Shown here in pieces: positions 8,204-18,030 of a stretch of DNA of 48,052 nt. The first letter of the stretch is position 1. Each line of letters starts with the position of its first letter. This stretch comes from Acidobacteriota bacterium (lineage in GTDB: Bacteria > Acidobacteriota > Vicinamibacteria > Vicinamibacterales > UBA2999), in NCBI GenBank assembly GCA_027622905.1, contig JAQBVV010000007.1, forward strand, positions 1 through 48,052, in the 5' to 3' direction. Position numbers and translations under genes: made by a program. The notes under the pieces were generated by a model, which ran no database searches, was not told the origin of the DNA, and worked only from the letters and a program-made list of their open reading frames with translations.

Positions 8204-10042
8204 ATGTCAGTGATCGACGTCGCCGTTCAGGAGTCTGTTCCCAAGCCACGCACCGAGCGTATCGTCAACGATTTCTCGATTCAGATTGCCACCGTCAACG
8301 GATCCGGCAGTCAGACCGCCAACACGGTCCTCCTGCGGTCCATTTTTCAAATGGGCGTCCCCGTCTCGGGGAAGAACATGTTCCCGTCGAACATCGCCGG
8401 CCTGCCCACGTGGTACACGATCCGCGCCAGCGCGAAGGGCTACATCGGCCGCAAGAAGGAAGTCGACGTTCTGATCGCGATGAATGCCGAGACGGCGAAA
8501 GAGGACGCGCTCACGCTGCGACCGGGCGCCGCCGCCATCTACGACGCGCCGCTGAAGCTCAACGAGCTCCGCGACGATGTCGTGTTCTATCCGGTGCCGT
8601 TTGACAAGATCGTCACTGCGATCACAACGGACGCCAAGCTCCGCCGACTCGTCAAGAACATGATCTACGACGGCGTCATGGCGCGGCTGCTGTCGATCGA
8701 CATGTCGCAGATGGAGAAGGCCCTCAGGAAGCAACTCGGCAAGAAGGAGAAGGCGATCATCCTGAACCTCGCCGCGTTGAAGGCCGGCTACGAATACGCG
8801 GAAGCCAATTTCGAGAAGCAGGATCCGTTCGTCATCGAGCCGATGGACAAGACCAACGGCATGATCCTGATCGAGGGCAATGCCGCGGCGGCCATCGGCT
8901 GCCTGATGGCGGGAGTGACCTTCGTCGGGTGGTATCCGATCACCCCGTCGTCCTCCTTGCCGGAATCCCTGATCGACTACCTGAAGAAGTACAGGCGCGA
9001 TTCGGAGACGGGCAAGGCCACCTACGCGGTGATCCAGGCCGAAGACGAAATCGCCTCGCTGGGCATGGTCATCGGCGCCGGCTGGGTGGGCGCGCGGGCG
9101 ATGACCTCGACGGCAGGACCAGGCATCTCGTTGATGGCCGAGTTCACCGGGCTCGGCTACTACGCCGAGGTCCCGGCGGTGATCTTCGACGTCCAGCGCG
9201 TGGGCCCGTCAACCGGCCTGCCGACCAGAACCGCGCAGCCGGACATCCTGTCCACCGCCGTCCTCTCCCACGGCGACACCAAGCATCCAATGCTCCTCCC
9301 CTCGTCAGTCGAGGAGTGCTACACGATGGCCATGGACGCCTTCGACCTGGCCGAGCGACTGCAGACACCCGTGTTCGTCATGTCTGATCTCGACCTGGGC
9401 ATGAACAACTGGATGGCGCGCCCGTTCACGTACCCGACCAAACCGCTGGACCGCGGCAAGCGACTGGACGCCGACACGCTCAAGCGCCTCGGCACATTCG
9501 GGCGCTACCGGGACGTGGACGGAGACGGCATCCCGTATCGCACCATCCCCGGCGACGGCATGCCGGCGTACTTCGCCCGCGGTTCCGGGCACAACGAAGA
9601 TGCCCAGTACAGCGAGCGGGCCGACGACTACGCCAACAACCTCGACCGACTTGCCCGCAAGTTCGAGACGGCGCGCACGCTGGTGCCGAAACCGGAGATC
9701 GATATCGTCGAGGGCAGCAGCATCGGTCTCATCGCGTACGGCACGACGCACTGGGCGGTTGTCGAATCGCGCGATCAGCTCACGGCTGACGAGGGCATCA
9801 CGACGTCGTACTTCCGGCTGCGCGCGTTTCCGTTCACACCGGAGCTTGGCGAGTTCATCGATCGCTGCGATCGCGTCTACGTGATCGAGCAGAATCGTGA
9901 TGCGCAGATGCGGACGCTGATCGGGATGGAGTGTACGCCCGCCCGGTTTGCGAAACTTCGCAGCATCCTTCACTATGCCGGCCTGCCCATCGATGGCCAG
10001 TCGGTGACCACGGACCTCTTGGCACAGGAGCGCGACGCGTAA
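8204..10042 (+). CDS. korA: 2-oxoacid:ferredoxin oxidoreductase, fused gamma-alpha subunit (KorA type)
   Basis: 612 residues. Residues about 24-195 are the gamma domain (IATVNGSGSQTANTVLLRSI, PSNIAGLPTWYTIR). Residues about 220-610 are the alpha, pyrimidine-binding domain, with the signature YPITPSSSLPE starting at residue 244, EDEIASLGMVIGAGWVGARA and TSTAGPGISLMAEF. Together with KorB it oxidises a 2-oxoacid (probably 2-oxoglutarate) with CoA to the acyl-CoA and reduces ferredoxin. An AGGA lies eight bases before the ATG. First gene of the operon that continues into complex I. Substrate assignment to 2-oxoglutarate rather than another 2-oxoacid is by overall resemblance. Confidence 0.92.
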   Translation: MSVIDVAVQESVPKPRTERIVNDFSIQIATVNGSGSQTANTVLLRSIFQMGVPVSGKNMFPSNIAGLPTWYTIRASAKGYIGRKKEVDVLIAMNAETAKEDALTLRPGAAAIYDAPLKLNELRDDVVFYPVPFDKIVTAITTDAKLRRLVKNMIYDGVMARLLSIDMSQMEKALRKQLGKKEKAIILNLAALKAGYEYAEANFEKQDPFVIEPMDKTNGMILIEGNAAAAIGCLMAGVTFVGWYPITPSSSLPESLIDYLKKYRRDSETGKATYAVIQAEDEIASLGMVIGAGWVGARAMTSTAGPGISLMAEFTGLGYYAEVPAVIFDVQRVGPSTGLPTRTAQPDILSTAVLSHGDTKHPMLLPSSVEECYTMAMDAFDLAERLQTPVFVMSDLDLGMNNWMARPFTYPTKPLDRGKRLDADTLKRLGTFGRYRDVDGDGIPYRTIPGDGMPAYFARGSGHNEDAQYSERADDYANNLDRLARKFETARTLVPKPEIDIVEGSSIGLIAYGTTHWAVVESRDQLTADEGITTSYFRLRAFPFTPELGEFIDRCDRVYVIEQNRDAQMRTLIGMECTPARFAKLRSILHYAGLPIDGQSVTTDLLAQERDA

Positions 10043-10085
10043 CCGGCGGCCCCAGGCCCCGGAGAAGACACATAGGAATAGAACG

Positions 10086-11141
10086 ATGGCTACAACACCA
10101 GTACCGCCGAAGCCCGCACCGAAGAAAAAGGTCAATCGTATCGGCCTCGAGCCTGTCGACTATCGCGGGAGCAAGACGACGCTCTGCGCCGGATGCGGAC
10201 ACAACGCGATCACCGAGCGCATCATCGACTCGTTCTACGAGCTTGGTATCGATCCGACGCAGGTCATCAAGCTCTCAGGCATCGGCTGTTCCAGCAAGGC
10301 CCCCGCGTATTTCCTGAACAGCGCCCACGGCTTCAACTCGGTGCACGGGCGCATGCCGTCGGTCGGCACCGGTGCCGCGGTCGCCAACCGGAAGCTCATC
10401 GCGATCGGCGTCAGCGGCGATGGCGATACGGGCGCGATCGGGATCGGGCAGTTCGTGCATCTCATGCGGCGCAACCTGCCGTTCCTGTACATCATCGAAG
10501 ACAACGGCTGCTACGGCCTGACGAAGGGCCAGTTCTCGCCGACCGCGGACCTGGGTTCCACGCTGAAGACCGGCGTGATCAATGACCTGCCGCCGATCGA
10601 CACCTGCGCGCTCGCCATCGAACTGGGTGCCTCCTTCGTGGCCAGATCGTTTTCCGGCGACTCCAAGCAGCTCAAGGCCCTTCTGAAATCGGCGCTGAGC
10701 CACCGCGGCACGGCCATGATCGACGTGATCTCGCCGTGCGTGACGTTCAACGACCACGTCGGGTCCACCCGGAGCTACGCCTACGTCAAGGAGCATGGAG
10801 AATCGCTCAGCGACGTCAGCTTCGTGCCGTATTTCGAGGACATCACGGTCGACTACGACCCCGGCACGACCACGCAGGTGACGCTGCACGACGGATCGAA
10901 AGTGATGCTCAGCAAGCTCTCGGAGGACTACCACCCGACCGACAAGGTGAGCGCGCTGCGCCTGCTGCACGAGTCCGCGTCCAGAGGCGAGTACGCGACG
11001 GGGTTGATCTACGTGGAGCCGGACAAGCAGGACTTCATCGACCTGCTCGGCATCGTCGATGAGCCGCTGTCCATGCTCGAGGAGTCGCGGACCCGGCCGA
11101 GCGAAGCGGTGCTGGACGAAATCATGGAGAGCTTCCGATAG
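10086..11141 (+). CDS. korB: 2-oxoacid:ferredoxin oxidoreductase beta subunit (KorB type)
   Basis: 351 residues. This is the thiamine diphosphate and iron-sulfur subunit that pairs with KorA. CAGCGH (Cys34 and Cys37) begins the cluster/TPP region, IGCSSKAP follows, then the TPP-Mg motif GDGDTGAIGIGQF near residue 111 and EDNGCYGLTKGQFSPT near residue 138. The C-terminal third is the usual helical tail. It starts 43 bases after korA with AGGA upstream of the ATG and ends 16 bases before nuoA, which puts ferredoxin reduction and complex I in one transcript. Confidence 0.93.
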   Translation: MATTPVPPKPAPKKKVNRIGLEPVDYRGSKTTLCAGCGHNAITERIIDSFYELGIDPTQVIKLSGIGCSSKAPAYFLNSAHGFNSVHGRMPSVGTGAAVANRKLIAIGVSGDGDTGAIGIGQFVHLMRRNLPFLYIIEDNGCYGLTKGQFSPTADLGSTLKTGVINDLPPIDTCALAIELGASFVARSFSGDSKQLKALLKSALSHRGTAMIDVISPCVTFNDHVGSTRSYAYVKEHGESLSDVSFVPYFEDITVDYDPGTTTQVTLHDGSKVMLSKLSEDYHPTDKVSALRLLHESASRGEYATGLIYVEPDKQDFIDLLGIVDEPLSMLEESRTRPSEAVLDEIMESFR

Positions 11142-11157
11142 TGTCGGGAATCAGCCG

Positions 11158-11511
11158 ATGACCGGCTATCTGCCGGTCGTCATCTTTCTTGGTCTCATCG
11201 TCGGGTTTGCCGTCGTATCGCTGGCCGCTGCGAGCCTGTTGCGCCCATCGCGCCCGTTCGCGGAGAAGCTGGTCAGCTACGAGTGCGGCGCCGAGCCGGT
11301 CGGCGACGCATGGGTGCAGTTTCCTGTCGGTTTTTACCTCGTCGCGCTGCTCTTCATCGTCTTTGACGCGCTCGCGGTGTTTCTGTTCCCGTGGGTGCTG
11401 GCGCTTCGCGGACTCGGCATGTGGGGCATCTGGACGATGATGGGCTTCCTGTCCATCCTGTCGCTGGGCTGGTTCTACGCCTACCGGGAGCGAATTCTCG
11501 AGTGGCAGTAA
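11158..11511 (+). CDS. nuoA: NADH-quinone oxidoreductase subunit A
   Basis: 117 residues, three membrane helices. I chose the ATG giving [12 protein letters not shown], 16 bases after korB; the open frame runs further upstream into korB but that part is not NuoA-like. The conserved loop [39 protein letters not shown] carries the subunit's Cys and the Glu/Asp of the membrane helix, here written only by its landmarks. NuoA helps form the quinone-reduction gate with NuoH and NuoD. It overlaps nuoB by ten bases. Confidence 0.93.
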   Translation: MTGYLPVVIFLGLIVGFAVVSLAAASLLRPSRPFAEKLVSYECGAEPVGDAWVQFPVGFYLVALLFIVFDALAVFLFPWVLALRGLGMWGIWTMMGFLSILSLGWFYAYRERILEWQ

Positions 11512-12143
11512 AGCCGCCTCCCACGCCGGAAATCCCGGTTCCCGTCTGGAGGAACTTCAAGGATCTCCAGGAATGGGAGACCCTGCATCAGACACGTCCC
11601 GAAGGCGACAAGCACTCGGCCGCGTTCGAGGCGGTCACCGAGGGGATCCACAGCTTTCCCGGTGGCTTCGTCCTGACCACGGCCGCCGACTCCTTCTTCA
11701 ACTGGGCCCGCAAGTCCTCGGTCTGGCCCGTGACGTTCGGCCTGGCCTGCTGCGCCATCGAGATGATGGCCACGTTTGCCTCGCGCTTCGACGTCGAGCG
11801 CCTCGGGATGGTGCCATGGGCGTCGCCGCGGCACTCCGACCTGATGATCGTGTCCGGCACGGTGACCATCAAGATGGCGCCGATGCTCAAGCGCATCTAC
11901 GATCAGATGCCGGACCCTAAGTGGGCGGTGTCGATGGGTTCGTGTTCGAACTCAGGCGGCCCATTCAGGCACGGGTATTTCGTGGTCAAGGGCGTCGACC
12001 GCGTGATCCCGGTGGACGTCTACGTGCCGGGGTGTCCACCGCCGCCTGAATCGCTGCTCAACGGGCTCCTGCTGCTGCAGGATCAGATCTCGCACTTCCA
12101 CCGCACCGGCCAGCGGGCGGCACCGAGTCCAAAGGTCGACTGA
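11502..12143 (+). CDS. nuoB: NADH-quinone oxidoreductase subunit B
   Basis: 213 residues from a GTG that overlaps the end of nuoA by ten bases; longer in-frame starts exist only inside nuoA. NuoB holds cluster N2, the last iron-sulfur centre before quinone. Ligands are visible in [19 protein letters not shown] and VPGCPPPPE. The family blocks [30 protein letters not shown] and [14 protein letters not shown] are intact. The first 40 residues are a less conserved Pro-rich lead, so the true start could be slightly internal. Four bases separate it from nuoC. Confidence 0.93.
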   Translation: MAVKPPPTPEIPVPVWRNFKDLQEWETLHQTRPEGDKHSAAFEAVTEGIHSFPGGFVLTTAADSFFNWARKSSVWPVTFGLACCAIEMMATFASRFDVERLGMVPWASPRHSDLMIVSGTVTIKMAPMLKRIYDQMPDPKWAVSMGSCSNSGGPFRHGYFVVKGVDRVIPVDVYVPGCPPPPESLLNGLLLLQDQISHFHRTGQRAAPSPKVD

Positions 12144-12147
12144 GATC

Positions 12148-12600
12148 GTGACCTCCGAGCACGCCACCACACTGATCGGCGAACGCTTCGGCTCGGCACA
12201 GGTCGAGAACGGGCCACCGCTGACGGTCACGCTCCCCGTCGACGCCTGGCTGCCGTTCGCGCAGTTTGCCAAAGACGAGTTGCGCTGCCGGTACTTCTCG
12301 TTTCTGACGGCTGTCGACTGGAAGGACCAGGGACTGGACGTCGTGCTGAAGATCGATAACGTCGACGACAACCTGTCGCTGATCGTCAAGACTCGCCTCG
12401 AACCCGGTGTGTCGTCGTGCCCCTCGTTGACGCCCCTGTATCGCGGCGCCAACTGGATGGAGCGCGAAGCGTACGACATGTTCGGGATCGTCTTCGAGGG
12501 TCATCCCGATCTGCGACGCATCCTGCTGACCGACGACTGGGAGGGACATCCCCTCCTGAAATCGTACGCGGTCGATACCCCGCATCCCCCGTATCGATGA
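12148..12600 (+). CDS. nuoC: NADH-quinone oxidoreductase subunit C
   Basis: 150 residues with GTG start. This is the 30-kDa-type peripheral-arm subunit; the tail shows its signature YRGANWMEREAYDMFGIVFEGHPDLRRIL followed by DDWEGHPLLKSY. It is separate from NuoD rather than fused as in enterobacteria. The stop overlaps the nuoD start by four bases (ATGA), indicating translational coupling. Confidence 0.94.
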   Translation: MTSEHATTLIGERFGSAQVENGPPLTVTLPVDAWLPFAQFAKDELRCRYFSFLTAVDWKDQGLDVVLKIDNVDDNLSLIVKTRLEPGVSSCPSLTPLYRGANWMEREAYDMFGIVFEGHPDLRRILLTDDWEGHPLLKSYAVDTPHPPYR

Positions 12601-13757
12601 GTTCCGCCACGCCCACCCGCGTCGAGCTCGACTACGCCGGTAGCGAGCGGCTCACCATGAACATGGGGCCGCAGCATCCGTCAGCCCACGGTGTCTTCAG
12701 GGCCGTGCTGACGCTCGAAGGTGAGACGGTGATCGACGTCGACGCGGTCATCGGCTACCTGCACCGCTGCCACGAAAAGCTCGCCGAGACACTCACCTAC
12801 GCGCAGTACCCGTCCATCGCCTCGAAGACGGACTACGTCGCGGCGATGACCAGCGAGTTTGCCTACGTGCGGGCGGCGGAGATGATCGGCAAGATCGAGG
12901 TACCGCAACGCGCCGAGTACCTGCGCGTGCTGGTATCGGAACTCCAGCGGGTCGCGTCCCACCTGCTCTGGCTCGGCACGTGGTGCATGGACATGGGCGG
13001 CGCGCTCGGCGGTGGCGCGACGATCTTTCTGTACACCATCCGCGAGCGCGAACTGATCCTGGACCTGTTCGAATCGCTGGTCGGCGCCCGCCTCCTGTAT
13101 GGATTCTTCCAGGTTGGCGGCGTGCGGTACGACCTGCCGGATGGATGGGCGGCCTCGTGCCTCGAGACGGTCGACGTGCTCGACGGCCGGATCAGCGAGT
13201 ACGAGCGGATGCTCGAGGACAACCCGTTCTTCATGGCGCGCGCAGAGGGTGTCGGCGTCATCTCGCGTGAACTCGCCGAGGATGTGGGGATCTCCGGACC
13301 GCTGCTGCGGGGCTCCGGCGTGGCCTACGACCTTCGTCGCGCAGAGCCCTACTCCGTCTACGGGGATCTGGACTTTGTCGTCCCGGTCGAATCGAGCGGG
13401 GATTGCCTCGCCAGGTACCGGGTGCGGATGGTCGAGTTCCGCGAATCATTGAAGATCGTGCGGCAGGTGCTGGACACGCTGCCCGCGGGTCCTGTCTCGT
13501 CTCGACCGGGTTTGAAGTCGGTCGCGCAGACGCGCATTCCGAAGGGCGAGGCGTACGCACGCATCGAAGGGGCGCGCGGCGAGGTGGGCTGCTACCTGAT
13601 CGCGGATGGCAGCGCGAAGCCGTATCGCATGAAATGGCGCGGCGCATCGTTCTCGAATCTCGCGGTGCTGCCGCACATCATTCCCGGCCACAAGGTGTCC
13701 GACATCGTGGCGATCATGGGATCGGTCGATCCGGTGTTCGGAGAGGTGGATCGCTGA
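12597..13757 (+). CDS. nuoD: NADH-quinone oxidoreductase subunit D
   Basis: 386 residues from the ATG overlapping the nuoC stop. This 49-kDa-type subunit forms the quinone site with NuoB. Landmarks are MNMGPQHPSAHGVFR at about residue 19 (quinone-site His), GYLHRCHEKLAE, RELILDLFE, the PLLRGSGVAYDLRR segment, GEAYARIEGARGEVG and the C-terminal GSVDPVFGEVDR. An upstream in-frame extension to 12417 lies within nuoC and is a shadow. Confidence 0.95.
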   Translation: MSSATPTRVELDYAGSERLTMNMGPQHPSAHGVFRAVLTLEGETVIDVDAVIGYLHRCHEKLAETLTYAQYPSIASKTDYVAAMTSEFAYVRAAEMIGKIEVPQRAEYLRVLVSELQRVASHLLWLGTWCMDMGGALGGGATIFLYTIRERELILDLFESLVGARLLYGFFQVGGVRYDLPDGWAASCLETVDVLDGRISEYERMLEDNPFFMARAEGVGVISRELAEDVGISGPLLRGSGVAYDLRRAEPYSVYGDLDFVVPVESSGDCLARYRVRMVEFRESLKIVRQVLDTLPAGPVSSRPGLKSVAQTRIPKGEAYARIEGARGEVGCYLIADGSAKPYRMKWRGASFSNLAVLPHIIPGHKVSDIVAIMGSVDPVFGEVDR

Positions 13758-13760
13758 ACC

Positions 13761-14741
13761 ATGCCTGAGTGGCTGCTGCCCGTCATCGCGCCATTCGTCG
13801 TGTTGAACGCGATCATCGGCATCGTCACCTACGTGACGCTGCTCGAGCGCAAGTTCGCTGCGCGCATGCAGTCACGCATCGGTCCCTATCGCGTGGGCCC
13901 GCACGGATTGCTGCAGCCCATTGCGGATGCGATCAAGCTGATGATGAAAGAGGACATCGTGCCCACGGCGGCCGATCGACCGGTCTACAACCTGGCCCCG
14001 ATCGTCTTCCTGGCTCCGTGCATGTTCATCTTCGCCACCATCCCGTTCGCGCCCGGGCTTGGCGTCGCGGACCTGAACATCGGCATCCTGTTCTTCCTGG
14101 CGATCTCGGCGATGGAGATCGTCGGCCTGTTCATGGCCGGCTGGGGTTCCAACAACAAGTACGCGCTGCTGTCGGCGATGCGCGCGGTCAACCAGGTGAT
14201 CTCCTACGATCTTCCGTTCATCTTCTCGGCGCTGACGCCGGTCCTGCTGGCGGGCTCGTTGCGGCTCTCCGACATCGCGATGGCACAGGAGGGGCTCTGG
14301 TTCGTCTTTTATCCCGTGCTCGGCCAGCTGGCGTTCGTCCTCTTCATCGTCTCGACGGTGGCGGCTGAGAATCGCGCGCCGTTTGACATCCTCGAGGCCG
14401 AGTCGGAGCTGGTGGCCGGTTTCCGCGTTGAGTACTCGGGCATGAAGTTCGCGCTGATCCAGCTCGGGGAGTACGCGCACATTCTTGGCGCCTCGTTCCT
14501 CGGCGCCCTGCTGTTCCTCGGTGCGTGGTCGGGGCCAGGGCCCGAGTGGCTCGGCCCGGTCTGGTTCCTGATCAAAGCGATGTGCGTCTTCCTGCTGGTG
14601 ACCTGGGTCCGCTGGAGCTTCGTCCGGATCCGCGTGGATCAGATCCTGGCGCTGTCGTGGAAGGCGCTGTTGCCGATGACGTTGCTCCTGCTGCTGGCAA
14701 CCGCGTTTGTCGTCGTCTGGAGGCACAGTGGCGTCGCCTGA
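13761..14741 (+). CDS. nuoH: NADH-quinone oxidoreductase subunit H
   Basis: 326 residues, about eight membrane helices. It links the peripheral arm to the membrane arm and lines the quinone channel. Seen are LLERKFAARMQSRIGPYRVG, LLQPIADAIKLMMKEDIVP and AENRAPFDILEAESELVAGF with EYSGMKFALIQLGEY. It starts three bases after nuoD. The C-terminal WVRWSFVRIRVDQILALSWK is standard. Confidence 0.95.
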   Translation: MPEWLLPVIAPFVVLNAIIGIVTYVTLLERKFAARMQSRIGPYRVGPHGLLQPIADAIKLMMKEDIVPTAADRPVYNLAPIVFLAPCMFIFATIPFAPGLGVADLNIGILFFLAISAMEIVGLFMAGWGSNNKYALLSAMRAVNQVISYDLPFIFSALTPVLLAGSLRLSDIAMAQEGLWFVFYPVLGQLAFVLFIVSTVAAENRAPFDILEAESELVAGFRVEYSGMKFALIQLGEYAHILGASFLGALLFLGAWSGPGPEWLGPVWFLIKAMCVFLLVTWVRWSFVRIRVDQILALSWKALLPMTLLLLLATAFVVVWRHSGVA

Positions 14742-15366
14742 GTTACAGAACGTCGCCGACGTTCGCGCGCTGCGCGACGCGCGCCGAACGGGCGGCACGA
14801 ACGTGCCTGCCCTCGTGCGCGCTGTTCTCAGCGCCATGCGGATGACGCTGGTCAACCTGTTCCGGAAGCCGGTGACGGTCCACTATCCAACCACGCAGCG
14901 ACCCTACCCGGATCGCTACCGGGGGCTGCTGGCTCTTGTGTACGAAGAGGACACGGGGGAAGAAGCCTGCATCGGTTGCCGGCTGTGCGAGTTCGTCTGT
15001 CCTCCCGCCGTAATCAAGGTCGAGATACAGAAGGGCGAGAAGCGGAACTACGCGAAGGCCTTCACGCTCGAGTTGTATGCCTGCGAGTTCTGTGAGCTCT
15101 GCGTGCAGGTCTGCCCGACCGACGCCATCGTCATGATGAAGTCGTTCGACATGGCGACCTCCGACCGCCGCGAGCTCCTCCTCGACAAGGATCGCCTGCA
15201 TACGATCGGCCTGCAGCACGAGCAGTCGTGGGCGACCGGCAACCGGCTGCGCGACATGCAGGGCCCGCCGAAGCTGGCGCGACCCGAGAAGCCAGCGGCC
15301 CCCAAGGCAGCGGCGCCGAAAACACCACCGCCGCCGGCAGAACCGAAGGCAGGAGTCCAGGCATGA
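14728..15366 (+). CDS. nuoI: NADH-quinone oxidoreductase subunit I
   Basis: 212 residues from a GTG inside the end of nuoH; GGAGG five bases upstream supports this start. Two [4Fe-4S] motifs of the ferredoxin type, CIGCRLCEFVCP and CEFCELCVQVCP, carry clusters N6a and N6b. The last 30 residues are a Pro/Ala/Lys-rich tail (for example PKAAAPKTPPPPAEPK) that is not part of the usual subunit and is probably disordered. The stop overlaps nuoJ by four bases. Confidence 0.93.
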   Translation: MASPELQNVADVRALRDARRTGGTNVPALVRAVLSAMRMTLVNLFRKPVTVHYPTTQRPYPDRYRGLLALVYEEDTGEEACIGCRLCEFVCPPAVIKVEIQKGEKRNYAKAFTLELYACEFCELCVQVCPTDAIVMMKSFDMATSDRRELLLDKDRLHTIGLQHEQSWATGNRLRDMQGPPKLARPEKPAAPKAAAPKTPPPPAEPKAGVQA

Positions 15367-15857
15367 CAGGTGAAGCACTCGGGTTCTACTGTCTGTCGGC
15401 CGTGCTGGTCGGTTCGGCGCTTGCGGTGGTCTTGACCAAGAACCTGTTCCACGCGGTCCTGTGGCTGGCACTGGCCCTCACGGGTACGGCCGGGATTTTC
15501 CTGCTCCTCGACGCCGAATTTCTGGCGGCGGTGCAGCTCCTGCTCTACGCCGGTGGCATCGTCACCGTCGTGGTGTTCGCGATCGTCGTGACCGAGCGCC
15601 TGGTCGGCGAGCGCATCAGTCAGACGAGCCGGCACATTGCCAGTGGCGCCGCCGTCTCGATCGTGCTGGCAGGCCTTGTGGTCAAGGCCATCATGGCCGG
15701 TCCGCTCACGTCCATCAGAACGCCGATGACCGGGGATGTGACCGCGCTCATCGGCGAGACGGTGCTCACCCGATTCGTATTGCCGTTTGAACTCCTGGCC
15801 CTGGTGATGCTGGCCGGGTTGATGGGCGCGATCTACTTCGCGAGACCCGAGGACTAG
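15363..15857 (+). CDS. nuoJ: NADH-quinone oxidoreductase subunit J
   Basis: 164 residues, five predicted membrane helices, starting at the ATG overlapping the nuoI stop. The helix with the conserved VQLLLYAGGIVTVVVFAIV segment (pi-bulge helix of this subunit) and the N-terminal NLFHAVLWLALALTGTAGIF are intact. Membrane-arm subunit between NuoA/K and NuoH. Confidence 0.92.
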   Translation: MTGEALGFYCLSAVLVGSALAVVLTKNLFHAVLWLALALTGTAGIFLLLDAEFLAAVQLLLYAGGIVTVVVFAIVVTERLVGERISQTSRHIASGAAVSIVLAGLVVKAIMAGPLTSIRTPMTGDVTALIGETVLTRFVLPFELLALVMLAGLMGAIYFARPED

Positions 15858-15867
15858 CGATTCGCCC

Positions 15868-16167
15868 ATGGGACTCCAGGCTTATCTCACGCTCGCGGCC
15901 ATCGTCTTCTGCATCGGCCTCTTCGGCGTCATCACGCGCCGTAACACCATCAGCATCCTGCTGGGTATCGAGCTGATGCTGAATTCGGTCAACATCAACC
16001 TCGTCGCGTTCTCCCGCTTCAGCGGTGACGTGACCGGCATGGTCTTCGCGGTATTCACCATTTGCATCACGGTGACCGAGGCCGCGCTCGGTCTCGCGAT
16101 CGTGATCCTGCTGTTCCGCGTCCGCCGCACGGTGACGGCCGACCAACTGGATCTCCTCAAGGGATGA
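15868..16167 (+). CDS. nuoK: NADH-quinone oxidoreductase subunit K
   Basis: 99 residues, three membrane helices. Both conserved glutamates of the proton path are visible, in LLGIELMLNSVNIN and in VTEAALGLAIVILLFR. Starts ten bases after nuoJ and overlaps nuoL by four bases. Confidence 0.94.
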   Translation: MGLQAYLTLAAIVFCIGLFGVITRRNTISILLGIELMLNSVNINLVAFSRFSGDVTGMVFAVFTICITVTEAALGLAIVILLFRVRRTVTADQLDLLKG

Positions 16168-18020
16168 TGACTGGCGACGGCATGTTCGCGCTCGCTGCGT
16201 TGCTGCTGCACGCACTCGGCTTCCTCGTGGTCGCGCTGGTGGTGCCCTTGCGGCGGCTCGGCCGACCGGCGGCGTACTTCTCGATCCTCTGTGCGGTCGG
16301 CTCCCTGGCCTCGGCCCTGATCGCCTGGCAGCGCCACATCGGTGGTACGGCCTCGCGCCTCGTGTGGGCGTGGCTACCGGCCGACGGACAGACGCTGACA
16401 AGCGTCGGCGTGCTCGCCGACGCCGAGTCGACCATCATGCTCACGCTCGTCGCGCTGGTGGCCTGCCTGGTGCAGGTCTACTCGCTCGGATACCTCAGCG
16501 ATGAGCCGCCGGCGGCGCTTGGCCGGTACTACGCGTATCAGTCACTGTTCGCCTTCTCGATGATGGGCCTGGTGCTCGCGCCCAACTTCGTCCAGCTGTT
16601 CATCTGCTGGGAGCTGGTCGGCCTCTGTTCGTATCTGCTGATCGGCTTCTACTATCAGAAGCCCGAGGCGGCGCGCGCCGCCGTCAAGGCCTTCTGGATC
16701 ACCAAGGCCGGTGACGTCGGACTGCTGATCGGCATCGTGCTGTTGTGGCACCAGTCAGGCACATTCGATCTGCTCGAAATGCAGGGGCTCGTTGAGAGTG
16801 GCGCGCTGCCGCTGGCTGGACTTTCGCTCATCACCTTCTGTATCTACCTCGGCGCCGTCGGCAAGTCCGCGCAGTTTCCCTTGCACGTGTGGCTGCCGGA
16901 CGCCATGGAAGGGCCGACGCCGGTGTCCGCGCTCATCCATGCGGCAACGATGGTCACCGCCGGGGTGTACCTGCTCTTTCGAACGGAGTGGCTCTTCGCG
17001 CTCACACCGGATGTGCTGGCCCTGGTCGCCTGGGTCGGCGCCGGCACGGCGCTGCTGGCGGCCATCCTGGCGTGCGCGCAGGACGACATCAAACGCGTCC
17101 TCGCCTACTCGACCGTCTCGCAGCTCGGGTACATGATGACGGCGATCGGCGCGGGCTTTGCCACCGCCGGCTTCTTCCACCTGCTCACGCACGGGGTGTT
17201 CAAGGCGCTGCTCTTCCTCGGTGCAGGCGCCATCATTCACGCGGTCCACAGCAACAACCTGCCCGACATGGGTGGCCTCGCGCGTCGGATGCCGCAGACC
17301 GCGATCATCTTTCTGATCGGCACCCTGTCACTGGCGGGCATTCCGCTGTTCGGTGGATTCCTCTCGAAGGAGGAGATCCTCGGCGCGGTCTGGGCCGGCG
17401 GCATGACCGGACCGTTCGTCATTCTCCTGGTGGTGGCGTTCCTCACGGCGTTCTACATGTTCCGCGTGGTGTTCCTGGCGTTCTTCGCCACGCCAGCCGC
17501 GCACGATACCCACCCGCACGATCCGCCGATGGCGATGGCGCTGCCGCTCTGGATCCTCGCTGTGCTGTCGTTCGGGATCGGACTCTATTTCACCGTCGCT
17601 GGGCCGGCGCTCCCCTTCGGCCCGGCCGAGGCGGCAGCCCACGGTCCAGCCTGGTTGATGCCCGTCGCGGTCGGTTCGGCCGTGGGCGGAATCCTGCTCG
17701 CGTGGCTCACCTATCAGCGGCGGATCATTGACGCGGGCGCATTGGCCGCGGCCTTCGGACCGCTGCGCACCGCGGCGCAGAAGCGCTTCTGGATCGACGA
17801 CGTGTTCGAGGCGGCCTACGGAGTCGTGCTGCTGGGATTCTCGCGCGCGATCGGATGGTTCGACCGCTATCTCATCGATGGCGTGCTCAACGTCGTCAGC
17901 GCCTGGACGCTGACCTCCGGCGACGATCTGAGAACGATGCAGACCGGCAGGGTGCAGGACTACGTGTACGGCGTCGCGGTCGGGCTCATGATTCTCCTCC
18001 TCTGGGTGCAGTTGGCATGA
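16164..18020 (+). CDS. nuoL: NADH-quinone oxidoreductase subunit L
   Basis: 618 residues, the distal antiporter-like proton pump with its long C-terminal lateral helix. The start is the ATG overlapping the nuoK stop (a second ATG follows directly). Motifs are WELVGLCSYLLIGFYY (pump Glu), SAQFPLHVWLPDAMEGPTP, SALIHAATMVTAGVYL, and DDIKRVLAYSTVSQLGYMM; the lateral helix and last membrane helix follow residue 560. Frames upstream of 16164 lie in nuoK. Confidence 0.95.
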   Translation: MMTGDGMFALAALLLHALGFLVVALVVPLRRLGRPAAYFSILCAVGSLASALIAWQRHIGGTASRLVWAWLPADGQTLTSVGVLADAESTIMLTLVALVACLVQVYSLGYLSDEPPAALGRYYAYQSLFAFSMMGLVLAPNFVQLFICWELVGLCSYLLIGFYYQKPEAARAAVKAFWITKAGDVGLLIGIVLLWHQSGTFDLLEMQGLVESGALPLAGLSLITFCIYLGAVGKSAQFPLHVWLPDAMEGPTPVSALIHAATMVTAGVYLLFRTEWLFALTPDVLALVAWVGAGTALLAAILACAQDDIKRVLAYSTVSQLGYMMTAIGAGFATAGFFHLLTHGVFKALLFLGAGAIIHAVHSNNLPDMGGLARRMPQTAIIFLIGTLSLAGIPLFGGFLSKEEILGAVWAGGMTGPFVILLVVAFLTAFYMFRVVFLAFFATPAAHDTHPHDPPMAMALPLWILAVLSFGIGLYFTVAGPALPFGPAEAAAHGPAWLMPVAVGSAVGGILLAWLTYQRRIIDAGALAAAFGPLRTAAQKRFWIDDVFEAAYGVVLLGFSRAIGWFDRYLIDGVLNVVSAWTLTSGDDLRTMQTGRVQDYVYGVAVGLMILLLWVQLA

Positions 18021-18030
18021 GGGCCCGCGC